Positions 1-5,458 of a stretch of DNA of 6,813 nt are shown piece by piece (positions within the stretch are counted from its first letter, which is position 1; each line of letters opens with the position of its first letter). A model generated the notes under the pieces. It did not search any database and was not told where the DNA came from. It saw only the letters and a program-made list of their open reading frames with translations. This DNA comes from Burkholderiales bacterium (lineage in GTDB: Bacteria > Pseudomonadota > Gammaproteobacteria > Burkholderiales > SG8-41). The DNA lies in the NCBI GenBank assembly GCA_005800795.1, contig SYEN01000427.1:1-6813 (forward strand), given 5' to 3'. A program made the position numbers and the translations under genes.

Positions 1-653
1 CCCAGTCCGGCAATCATGCCGGTGTGGGAATCGGTGCCGACCCGCGAATCGGGAAAATACTCACCGTTTCGCTCCAGCACGCCCGGCGCCAGAAACTCCA
101 GATTCACCTGATGCAGAATGCCACTGCCCGGCGGCAGCAGCCGTATGCCTTTGTAGGCCTGCATCGCCCACTTCACGAAGCGAAAGCGCTCGGCGTTGCG
201 CTCAATGTCGCGCGCATTGTTTTTTGCGGCGGCATCGGGCGTGCCGTGGAAATCCACCGTCAACGAGTGATCGAGCACCATGTCCACCGGCACTTTCGGC
301 TCGGCCAGCGACAGGGGCAGGCCCCGTTTATTGACCTCGCCGCGTATCGCTGTCAAATCGCCGAGCAACGGGATGCCCGCCATGCAGTTCAGCACGACGC
401 GCCCGACGATAAACGGAATTTCCGCAGTGCGCGGCGCATTCGGTTGCCATGCCGCCAGCTCGCGCACGTTGTCATCGCTGACCAGGTCACCGCCGCTATG
501 GCGCAACAGGGACTCCAGCACGACGCGCAGTGACACCGGCAAGCGCGAGATGTTGCCGGCGCCTTGTTGTTGCAACGTGTGCAGGGAATAGTAGTGGCCG
601 GACTTGCCGTGGCCGGGATCAAAGGGCTGTTTGCACGTGGATTTAAGGGACAT
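1..653 (-). CDS. Aconitase-superfamily hydratase, N-terminal part (runs off left edge)
   Basis: This is the first 217 codons of an IRP1/AcnA-type aconitase; the 3' part lies outside the window. Aconitases are cytoplasmic [4Fe-4S] enzymes that isomerise citrate and isocitrate through cis-aconitate. Reading in from ATG 653, HYYSL (residues 20-24) matches the AcnA start region. It is followed by VLDHS (126-130), PPGSGILHQVNLEFL (174-188) and VGTDSHT (205-211). By family knowledge D128/H129, H181 and D208/S209/H210 correspond to active-site Asp100/His101, His147 and Asp165/Ser166/His167 of mitochondrial aconitase. The cluster cysteines lie further on and cannot be checked. Where AcnA has RVLMQDFTGVP, this protein has RVVLNCMAGIP (85-95), so the conserved Gln is replaced by Asn89. 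It could therefore be a specialised paralogue (for example for another tricarboxylate or a methyl-aconitate) and not the TCA-cycle enzyme. No strong Shine-Dalgarno precedes the ATG. The binding-protein gene lies upstream on the same strand. Confidence 0.9.
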   Translation of the reverse strand, partial: MSLKSTCKQPFDPGHGKSGHYYSLHTLQQQGAGNISRLPVSLRVVLESLLRHSGGDLVSDDNVRELAAWQPNAPRTAEIPFIVGRVVLNCMAGIPLLGDLTAIRGEVNKRGLPLSLAEPKVPVDMVLDHSLTVDFHGTPDAAAKNNARDIERNAERFRFVKWAMQAYKGIRLLPPGSGILHQVNLEFLAPGVLERNGEYFPDSRVGTDSHTGMIAGL

Positions 654-695
654 GATTTATCTGGTTGATTGCGGTTCAATAAGTTAGGCACTCTA

Positions 696-870
696 GAGCC
701 TGATATGCACTTTAAAAAAACTCAATTAAAACAGATACTTGCATCCATGCATTTCCCCCTCGCCCCTACCCCTCTCCCGGAGGGCGAGGGGTTTTTAGCA
801 CTTCTCCCCCGGGAGAAGGATTGGGATGAGGGAAACGAATTTGGAAAGCCGACGAGTGCATAACAGGCTC
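696..870. repeat. 16-bp inverted repeat bracketing the intergenic region
   Basis: The left arm, 696-711 (GAGCCTGATATGCACT), and the reverse complement of the right arm, 855-870 (GAGCCTGTTATGCACT), are identical at 15 of 16 positions. With a one-base bulge the pairing may extend outward over a CTC on each side. The right arm starts 7 nt beyond the stop codon of the tctC-like gene, and the left arm ends about 42 nt before the aconitase ATG. The REP-like element lies between the arms. No convincing target-site duplication is visible. It may be the termini of a MITE-like insertion of about 175 bp, or a long-range stem in the intergenic mRNA. Confidence 0.6.
755..834. repeat. REP/BIME-like double-hairpin intergenic repeat
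   Basis: Two GC-rich palindromes face each other. The first pairs CCCCTCGCCC (756-765) with GGGCGAGGGG (782-791). The second pairs CTTCTCCC (801-808) with GGGAGAAG (811-818) around a 2-nt loop. The outer segments, CCCTCGCCCC on the left and GGGATGAGGG on the right, are also related as inverted copies. This layout matches a C/T-rich dispersed intergenic repeat common in beta- and gammaproteobacterial genomes. The first hairpin is followed by TTTTT on the plus strand, but no plus-strand gene ends here. In the tctC-to-aconitase transcript, which is read from the minus strand, such structures can stabilise upstream mRNA or attenuate downstream expression. That role is inference. Confidence 0.75.
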
Positions 871-877
871 CAGGAGA

Positions 878-1837
878 CTACTTCGCAAAACCCAATTCCC
901 GCAGCAGCCTGCCGGTGACTTCGCGTTCTGCCACCAATTCCTTTTGGAACTGTGCGGAACTCGCAAACGCATCTGCCCAGCCATATTGGGCGAGGGCTTT
1001 TTTCCAGGCGTCGGTTTTCATCAGCAGACTCAAGCGCTCGTCCCAAAAGGCGACGACTTCGCGTGGCGTTCCGGGCGGCGCGAACAGGCCGCGCCAGTGC
1101 AAAACCTGCATGTCCACACCCAGGCCGCGCCAGTGGGGTACGCCGGCCAGGTCGCCGCCCTGCGGCGACGGTGCGGAGGTCGCGATCAGCCGCGCCTTGC
1201 CGGCCTTGACGTGTTCCATGGCTTCAGATGCCGTGGTGGAGATCACCGGCACATGGCCGCCGAGCAGCTGCACGTTGAGATTGCCGCGAAACGCGGCGAT
1301 GCGCAGTTTTTTGTAATCCGCACCGTGTTGCATCGCCGGTCGAACAATATTGAAATAGTCGTTGCTCGGGATCGAACCGACGCCGAACGTCATCGACGTG
1401 GGGTCTTGCTTGATCTGATCGAGGATGTCCCGCGCGCTGCGCAGCGGCGCGTCGGCGCGCACCACCCATACGAGATATTCGGTAATCAGACGGGCCAGCG
1501 GCACGAAATTGTCGAAGTCGAGCTGCGTCGTACCGACGATCTTGTTCTGATAAATACGGTTGCTTTCGACATACAGCACATGCGGGTCGCCTTTCTTCTG
1601 GTGCACGTAGGCCTTGGCCGCGTCGCCCGCTGCGCCGCCCATGTTGTTGATGACCATCGGCTGGGTGATGAGTTTGGCTTCGTGCAGGGCGTTATCCAGC
1701 GCGCGTGCTGCGGTGTCGAGCCCCCCACCGGCGCCGCCCGCCGGCACGACTTCGATGCGGCGTGTGGGAAATGCGGCGTGTGCAAACGTGCCTGCAAGCA
1801 AGCAGCCGGCTGCGAACATACAGACGAGTTTGTTCAT
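878..1837 (-). CDS. TctC/Bug-family periplasmic tricarboxylate-binding protein
   Basis: This 319-residue protein looks like the periplasmic receptor of a tripartite tricarboxylate transporter (TTT): it captures a carboxylate and delivers it to TctA/TctB membrane partners, which are not in this window. Residues 1-21 form a Sec signal peptide (K3, hydrophobic 4-19, then AHA before AFP). The mature part has GGGLDTAAR (37-45), then PMVINNMGGAAGDAAKAYV (60-78), VRADAPLRSARDIL (126-139), FRGNLNVQLLGGHV (183-196) and GLFAPPGTP (250-258). The GGG(L/F)D ligand-loop region and the PM-x(5)-GG segment resemble Salmonella TctC more than the abundant generic Bug proteins, which supports a tricarboxylate ligand. 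Length is typical. The aconitase-like gene follows on the same strand after the repeat-filled gap. The ribosome binding site is weak (GAGAC 8 nt upstream of ATG 1837). The exact ligand is unproven. Confidence 0.9.
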   Translation of the reverse strand: MNKLVCMFAAGCLLAGTFAHAAFPTRRIEVVPAGGAGGGLDTAARALDNALHEAKLITQPMVINNMGGAAGDAAKAYVHQKKGDPHVLYVESNRIYQNKIVGTTQLDFDNFVPLARLITEYLVWVVRADAPLRSARDILDQIKQDPTSMTFGVGSIPSNDYFNIVRPAMQHGADYKKLRIAAFRGNLNVQLLGGHVPVISTTASEAMEHVKAGKARLIATSAPSPQGGDLAGVPHWRGLGVDMQVLHWRGLFAPPGTPREVVAFWDERLSLLMKTDAWKKALAQYGWADAFASSAQFQKELVAEREVTGRLLRELGFAK

Positions 1838-1883
1838 GATGTCGTGTCTCGATATTTTCAGGATGAGGAACGTGCGATTTCTT

Positions 1884-1960
1884 GATGATCGCCGATTTTA
1901 ACGGTGGTGACCCTGTGAAGTCAGTAGCGTGCGTATTGAGCCGGCGAATATGCGATCATC
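1884..1960. promoter_or_regulatory. Perfect 9-bp inverted repeat pair in the divergent intergenic region
   Basis: GATGATCGC (1884-1892) and its exact reverse complement GCGATCATC (1952-1960) lie 59 nt apart between the divergent tctC-like and cupin genes. The left copy overlaps the predicted start point of the tctC-like promoter and the right copy falls about 65-70 nt upstream of it. That arrangement would suit a regulator bridging two sites and controlling both operons. No regulator gene is in the window. A perfect 9-bp pair in a region this short is unusual but could arise by chance. Confidence 0.35.
1895..1924 (-). promoter_or_regulatory. Candidate sigma-70 promoter for the tctC-like gene
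   Basis: On the minus strand CTGACT (plus positions 1919-1924) serves as a -35 box with 4/6 consensus matches. TAAAAT (1895-1900) serves as a -10 box with 5/6 matches. The spacer is 18 nt. Transcription would start near 1888 and give a leader of about 50 nt before ATG 1837. No equally good promoter was found for the divergent cupin operon in the same 157-bp space. Confidence 0.4.
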
Positions 1961-1981
1961 CCGGCTGGCAGGATTTTCACC

Positions 1982-1987
1982 AAAGGA
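1982..1987 (+). promoter_or_regulatory. Ribosome binding site setting the cupin start
   Basis: AAAGGA sits 7 nt before ATG 1995. The in-frame upstream starts GTG 1929 and ATG 1950 lack a comparable site and would add residues unlike a cupin N-terminus, so 1995 is preferred. Confidence 0.7.
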
Positions 1988-1994
1988 ATTGTTC

Positions 1995-2426
1995 ATGGGC
2001 CAGCAACCGGTCGTTACGGTAGACGACATTACCAAGATTGCTTTTGACTCGCGCCGTCCAGGCTGTGAAAAAGGCGTGATGCACGAAGATGGCGCGGTGC
2101 AAACCGCTGTGTTTCGCGTGGCGCCCGGTTCGGGTGTGCCGCGCCATTTGCATTCGCGTGTTTACGACCTTTTCGTGGGCGTAAAAGGCCTGCTCGAAAT
2201 CCGCTACGAAGGCCAGCACGGCCATGGCATTTTCGCGCTCAAGCCGGGCGCGTTTTGCGCCATGCCGCCCGGCGTGCGGCATGAGGTGTTTAACCCCAGC
2301 CAGACTGCCGAGGCGTTTTTTCTGATCGTGCATGCGCCGCATAATGGCTACGATTTCGTTCCGGTCGAGTTCAAGCACCTTGAACCGATGTTAAATGATC
2401 CGCAGTACCGCGTTCCTTCTGAATAA
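1995..2426 (+). CDS. Small single-domain cupin protein
   Basis: The product is a 143-residue cytoplasmic cupin with one beta-barrel domain and no signal peptide. Motif 1 is G45-x5-H51-L-H53-x4-D58-x6-G65 and motif 2 is G85-x5-P91-x-G93-x2-H96-x3-N100. These supply three metal-ligand histidines (51, 53, 96), while the usual fourth ligand Glu is replaced by Asp58. A mononuclear metal site is likely. The activity cannot be told: small cupins may be dioxygenases, isomerases, decarboxylases or effector-binding proteins. It is the first gene of a compact operon; its stop is 23 bp before the MFS start, so it probably acts on or senses the compound those transporters handle. The start at ATG 1995 is chosen for its AAAGGA ribosome binding site; a GTG at 1929 would give a 165-residue form. 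Confidence 0.88.
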   Translation: MGQQPVVTVDDITKIAFDSRRPGCEKGVMHEDGAVQTAVFRVAPGSGVPRHLHSRVYDLFVGVKGLLEIRYEGQHGHGIFALKPGAFCAMPPGVRHEVFNPSQTAEAFFLIVHAPHNGYDFVPVEFKHLEPMLNDPQYRVPSE

Positions 2427-2449
2427 CGTAGCGGACGTGCAGGTTTCCG

Positions 2450-3712
2450 GTGCAAACTGACGCCGCAAAACCTGCGAGCGTGCAGTCGTCTGTTGCGATG
2501 GTGGTGGGGCTCACCACCTTCGCGCAAATCGCCACGGTCATGGGTATTGCCGTATTCCCGGTGATTGCGCCCAAACTCGCGGTGGAGATGGGCGTGGAGC
2601 CCTCGCTGATCGGCTTTCAGATGAGTCTGGTTTACGGCGCAGCCATGTTATCAGCGCCTTTTTCGACCTGGATGGTGACGTGCTACGGCGCCTGCCGCGC
2701 GATACAGACCGGCTTGCTGTTCAGCATGATTGCGCTACTGCTCGCTTTGCAGTCAGGCCTCGCGGCGCTGGTGATGGCATCGATTTTGTTGGGCGCGGCG
2801 ATGAGCGTGATGACGCCGGCGGCTGCACACATTCTGTTTCGTTTCAGCCCGCCGCGGCACCGCAATCTGCTGTTTTCCATCAAGCAAACCTGCGTGCCCG
2901 CGGGCTGGATGATCGTGGCGCTGGTGGCGCCGCCGATCGCGTTGCAGTTTGGCTGGCAATGGGCCATCGTCGCGGTGATGGTGTTTACCGTGCTGATGAC
3001 GGTGGCACTGCAACCACTGCGTGCGGTGTGGGACAATGATCGTTCACCCTCGGCAGGCGGGGTGCGGCAGCAGGCGCGCGAAGGGTTGAGCCTGCTGTGG
3101 CATCAGGCCGAGTTGCGCTGGCTGTCGCTGGCGTCGATGTTCATGTCGGGCGTGCAGCTGTGTCTGAGTTCGTTCGCTGTAACCATGCTGGTGCAGGAGG
3201 CTGGCTACGATCTGGTGGCGGCGGGTTTGATGCTGTCGGTGGCGCAAGCCGCAGGTGTCACCGGACGAATTGTCTGGGGCTGGATCGCTGACCGGCACGG
3301 CAACTGCCTTGTGCTGCTGATACGTCTTTCGGCCGTGATGATGGCGTGTTGCCTGGTGATGGCGTTGCTCACGCCGCAGTGGCCGCGCGGCATGACCGGC
3401 GCGCTGTTTTTGGTGTTCGGCGCCTCTGCCATCGGCTGGAACGGTTTGTTTCTCGCAGAAGTCGCACGGCTTAGTCCGCCGGGCAAAGTCAGCGTCGCCA
3501 CTAGCGGCGCAATGGCCTGGAATTTCGCTGGCATTTTGATCGGTCCGGCGCTGTTTGCGGTGATCTACCGCTTCAATGGCAGCTATGCGTCGACCTTCGG
3601 TTGGCTGACAATTTTTGCGCTGGGCGGTTTTGCCTCTTTGTTGCTGTGCGCGGCGAGTGCACGGCGGACGCCGCGTACGGCAAGCGGGACGCGTAACGGT
3701 GCACCTACATGA
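2450..3712 (+). CDS. MFS transporter, 12 transmembrane helices
   Basis: This 420-residue major facilitator superfamily protein has hydrophobic segments consistent with 12 helices split by a central cytoplasmic loop at about residues 190-222 (RAVWDNDRSPSAGGVRQQAR). The C-terminal half carries a good motif-A-like loop, GRIVWGWIADRHG (272-284). The equivalent N-terminal loop (71-84, FSTWMVTCYGACRA) has lost the acidic and basic consensus. SIKQTCVPAGW (143-153) is typical of MFS subgroups of the nitrate/cyanate-type and related anion carriers. The substrate, and whether it imports or exports, cannot be told. The start is GTG 2450, with a weak AGG 6 nt upstream. An in-frame stop at 2429 limits the 5' end, and ATG 2498 is an alternative that would remove 16 hydrophilic residues. 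The stop overlaps the next ATG by 4 nt, implying translational coupling. Confidence 0.92.
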   Translation: MQTDAAKPASVQSSVAMVVGLTTFAQIATVMGIAVFPVIAPKLAVEMGVEPSLIGFQMSLVYGAAMLSAPFSTWMVTCYGACRAIQTGLLFSMIALLLALQSGLAALVMASILLGAAMSVMTPAAAHILFRFSPPRHRNLLFSIKQTCVPAGWMIVALVAPPIALQFGWQWAIVAVMVFTVLMTVALQPLRAVWDNDRSPSAGGVRQQAREGLSLLWHQAELRWLSLASMFMSGVQLCLSSFAVTMLVQEAGYDLVAAGLMLSVAQAAGVTGRIVWGWIADRHGNCLVLLIRLSAVMMACCLVMALLTPQWPRGMTGALFLVFGASAIGWNGLFLAEVARLSPPGKVSVATSGAMAWNFAGILIGPALFAVIYRFNGSYASTFGWLTIFALGGFASLLLCAASARRTPRTASGTRNGAPT

Positions 3713-4455
3713 TCGAATTCAGCGCAGGCGAATGGGCGTTGTTCACGGGTGCGATTCTGCTGGCGTTTTGCGTACGGGGCGGTGCGGGCTTTGGCGGCGG
3801 CGTGGTGGTGGCGCCACTGATGGCGCTGCTGATGCCGTTGCAAATGGTGGTGCCGCTGGTGTCGGGCATGAACACGGTGACCTCGTTATCGCAGGGGTTC
3901 AGCGATTGGCGCAAGGTGGCGTGGCGCGAGGTCGCGCGTATCGTGCCTTTTGCCGTCATCGGTGTGGTGGCGGGTATTTTCTTTCTGGCCAACATCGATG
4001 CCAAACCGCTGCGCCGCGCATTTGGTGTGTTCGTTGTGTGTTATTCACTATATGTATTTGTTTTTACAGGAAAAACGCCAATCATCCCCAAAAGCTGGCT
4101 GACGCCGGTGGCTGCCATCATCAGCCTGTTTGCCGGGGTCATCGGCTCGATTTTCGGCGGTGGCGTGGGGCCGGTGTTCGTGATGTATCTGAATTCCTTG
4201 CAGGTCGATAAAGACACGTTTCGCGCCACCATGAACATGCTGATGCTGGCCCTGGGCAGCACGCGTGTCATCGGCTTGTTGGTGGCGGGTATGGTGACGC
4301 AGCAGGTGTTGATACTGCTGGCGATTGCGTTGCCGCTGGCGTTCGTGGCCGCGCGTCTGGGTAGCCACATTGCCCAACGCTTCGATCAACAGACTTTTAC
4401 CCGGCTGGTTGGTGCGGTGATGCTGGCCAGTGGCACGCTGTTGATACTGAAATAG
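3709..4455 (+). CDS. TauE/SafE-family membrane transporter, first tandem copy
   Basis: The product is a 248-residue integral membrane protein of the TauE/SafE (former DUF81) family, whose members move sulfonates, sulfoacetate, sulfite and other small organic anions, often outward. The two internal family signatures are visible: GGAGFGGGVVVAPL (24-37) near the N-terminus and its repeat GVIGSIFGGGVGPVFVMYL (143-161) at the start of the second half. FRATMNML (171-178) follows, and the chain ends in a last hydrophobic helix and LLILK. Length is usual for the family. The ATG overlaps the MFS stop (ATGA) with no strong ribosome binding site of its own, so translation is probably coupled. Residues about 108-128 (4030-4092) are encoded by an AT-rich patch with uncommon codons, at the joint between the two halves. 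The substrate is unknown. Confidence 0.92.
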   Translation: MIEFSAGEWALFTGAILLAFCVRGGAGFGGGVVVAPLMALLMPLQMVVPLVSGMNTVTSLSQGFSDWRKVAWREVARIVPFAVIGVVAGIFFLANIDAKPLRRAFGVFVVCYSLYVFVFTGKTPIIPKSWLTPVAAIISLFAGVIGSIFGGGVGPVFVMYLNSLQVDKDTFRATMNMLMLALGSTRVIGLLVAGMVTQQVLILLAIALPLAFVAARLGSHIAQRFDQQTFTRLVGAVMLASGTLLILK

Positions 4456-4459
4456 CCAG

Positions 4460-5212
4460 ATGACTTTTTTCGAGGCCTTTACGCTGGCACAACTGGCGCT
4501 CGCCGCCGGGATCGTGTTCGGCGCCTATGTGGTCCGCGGCATGTCGGGTTTCGGCGCGGGGCTGGTGTCCACGCCCTTGCTGGCTTTTGTATTTCCGATG
4601 TCGGTGGTGGTGCCGACCACGGCACTGATCGTGTTCCTGCTGTTTATTGTGCTTACCATCCGCGATCACCGGTTGGTGCTGTGGGACGAATTCCGGCATC
4701 TGCTGATGCCGACGCTGGTGGGTGTGGTGGCAGGGTTGCTGCTGTTTACCGCGCTGGATAACCGCTTGCTGTTGAAACTGCTGGGAGGCTTTCTGATCGC
4801 GTATTCGTTCTATATGCTGATCACGCAGCGGTTCGGCACGCGGCAACTGACTTTATCGACGCATTGGGCGTGGCCACTGGGATTTCTGGGTGCGTTCATC
4901 GATGCACTGTTCGGTGGTGGCGGCGGCATGCTGGTGGTAATTTACATGCACGCGCGTGGCGCGGGCAAAACCGAATTTCGCGCAACGCTGGCGATGCTGT
5001 GGTTCGTGGAAATGCTGACGCGTATCGCGGGCTACGCGGTGGTGGGTTTTTATACGGGTGACACGCTGAAGCTGGTGGCGCTGATGGTGCCGTTCATGCT
5101 GCTGGGCACTTGGGTGGGAGAGAGGATTACCGCCCGCGTGAGTCACGAAACGTTCAGCAAAATCCTCGCGGTAATGTTGTTGCTGAGCGGCGCCAGCCTG
5201 TTGCTGAAATAA
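4460..5212 (+). CDS. TauE/SafE-family membrane transporter, second tandem copy
   Basis: This 250-residue TauE/SafE-family protein begins 4 bp after the first copy ends. The signatures are GMSGFGAGLVSTPLL (27-41) and GAFIDALFGGGGGMLVVIYM (144-163), with FRATLAML (173-180) and a C-terminus ending SGASLLLK that mirrors SGTLLILK of its neighbour. The two proteins align end to end without large gaps but differ at many positions, so they are diverged paralogues and not a recent duplication. Charged residues between helices (IRDH 67-70, ERITARVSHE 221-230) predict cytoplasmic loops. Tight spacing suggests equal expression and perhaps a heteromeric carrier; that is inference. No clear terminator follows: only 14 bp separate its stop from the stop of the convergent small gene. 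Confidence 0.92.
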   Translation: MTFFEAFTLAQLALAAGIVFGAYVVRGMSGFGAGLVSTPLLAFVFPMSVVVPTTALIVFLLFIVLTIRDHRLVLWDEFRHLLMPTLVGVVAGLLLFTALDNRLLLKLLGGFLIAYSFYMLITQRFGTRQLTLSTHWAWPLGFLGAFIDALFGGGGGMLVVIYMHARGAGKTEFRATLAMLWFVEMLTRIAGYAVVGFYTGDTLKLVALMVPFMLLGTWVGERITARVSHETFSKILAVMLLLSGASLLLK

Positions 5213-5226
5213 CCGCGAAAACGCCG

Positions 5227-5415
5227 CTACTTGAGGAATATCACGGCAGGAAAGGTGGCCACTGCCAGCACGAGGACGATCCACTCGAGTTTATTGCGCT
5301 TGAGCCAGCCGGTGAAGTGCAGAATCAGAATAATGATCGCGACGGCGTAGAAGATGTAAACCCATGAAATCTCCCTTCTGTTCTTAGTGTTGGCGACAGT
5401 ATGATACCCCAACAT
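5227..5415 (-). CDS. Small two-helix membrane protein, start uncertain (possible frameshift)
   Basis: The open frame from ATG 5415 gives 62 residues. Its last 45 or so (from VYIFYAVAIIILILHF) form one hydrophobic helix, a basic loop (TGWLKRNKLEW) and a second helix (IVLVLAVATFPAVIFL). This part has strongly G/C-biased third positions, as in neighbouring genes, so it looks truly coding. The first 17 residues contain AGA-AGG codons and look non-coding, and ATG 5415 has no ribosome binding site. A strong one, AAGGGAG, stands 5 nt before ATG 5365, but that ATG is one base out of frame and stops after 24 codons. Removing one G from the GGG at 5361-5363 would join it to the hydrophobic frame and give a 45-residue protein. 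So this is either a frameshifted gene, a sequence error, or one using a weak upstream start. I do not recognise the family. It lies downstream of pgeF on the same strand. Confidence 0.5.
   Translation of the reverse strand: MLGYHTVANTKNRREISWVYIFYAVAIIILILHFTGWLKRNKLEWIVLVLAVATFPAVIFLK
5371..5377 (-). promoter_or_regulatory. Strong ribosome binding site before ATG 5365
   Basis: On the minus strand AAGGGAG ends 5 nt before ATG 5365-5363. It is among the best Shine-Dalgarno matches in the window, yet the ATG opens a frame of only 24 codons. The hydrophobic reading frame lies one base away. Confidence 0.55.
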
Positions 5416-5431
5416 ATGGTGGAAAGTGCAA
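5401..5431 (-). promoter_or_regulatory. Weak candidate promoter for the small membrane protein
   Basis: On the minus strand TTGCAC (5426-5431) and TATCAT (5401-5406) resemble -35 and -10 boxes, but the 19-nt spacer is longer than optimal. Transcription would start near 5394, downstream of ATG 5415 and upstream of the strong ribosome binding site. That would favour translation from ATG 5365. Confidence 0.25.
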
Positions 5432-5458
5432 TTTATTTGTTGCGCTGCGGTGCCGGAA

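Noticed and set aside
24..533. Plus-strand open frame of 169 codons opposite the aconitase fragment
   Set aside because: The minus strand shows unmistakable aconitase motifs; the plus frame has Arg/His/Gln-rich shadow composition.
740..751. Short palindrome TGCAT-CC-ATGCA as an operator
   Set aside because: It is a single 5-bp-arm palindrome in an AT-rich spacer with no promoter context; too weak to call.
756..796. Intrinsic terminator: hairpin followed by TTTTT on the plus strand
   Set aside because: Both flanking genes are on the minus strand, so nothing known is transcribed rightward into it. The structure is better explained as half of the REP-like repeat.
944..1885. Long plus-strand open frame (313 codons) opposite the tctC-like gene
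   Set aside because: It is rich in Arg, His and Gln, has no recognisable domain and mirrors a clear signal-peptide-bearing binding protein on the other strand. It is a shadow of GC-rich coding DNA.
1929..1994. N-terminal extension of the cupin from GTG 1929
   Set aside because: It has no ribosome binding site, while ATG 1995 has AAAGGA at 7 nt and gives a normal cupin length.
4397..4846. Minus-strand Gln/His-rich frame of 149 codons opposite the TauE pair
   Set aside because: Its low-complexity Q/H composition comes from Leu/Val/Met codons of membrane helices on the plus strand.
5213..5226. Bidirectional terminator between the convergent second TauE gene and the small membrane gene
   Set aside because: The 14-bp gap has no hairpin with a T-run on either strand.
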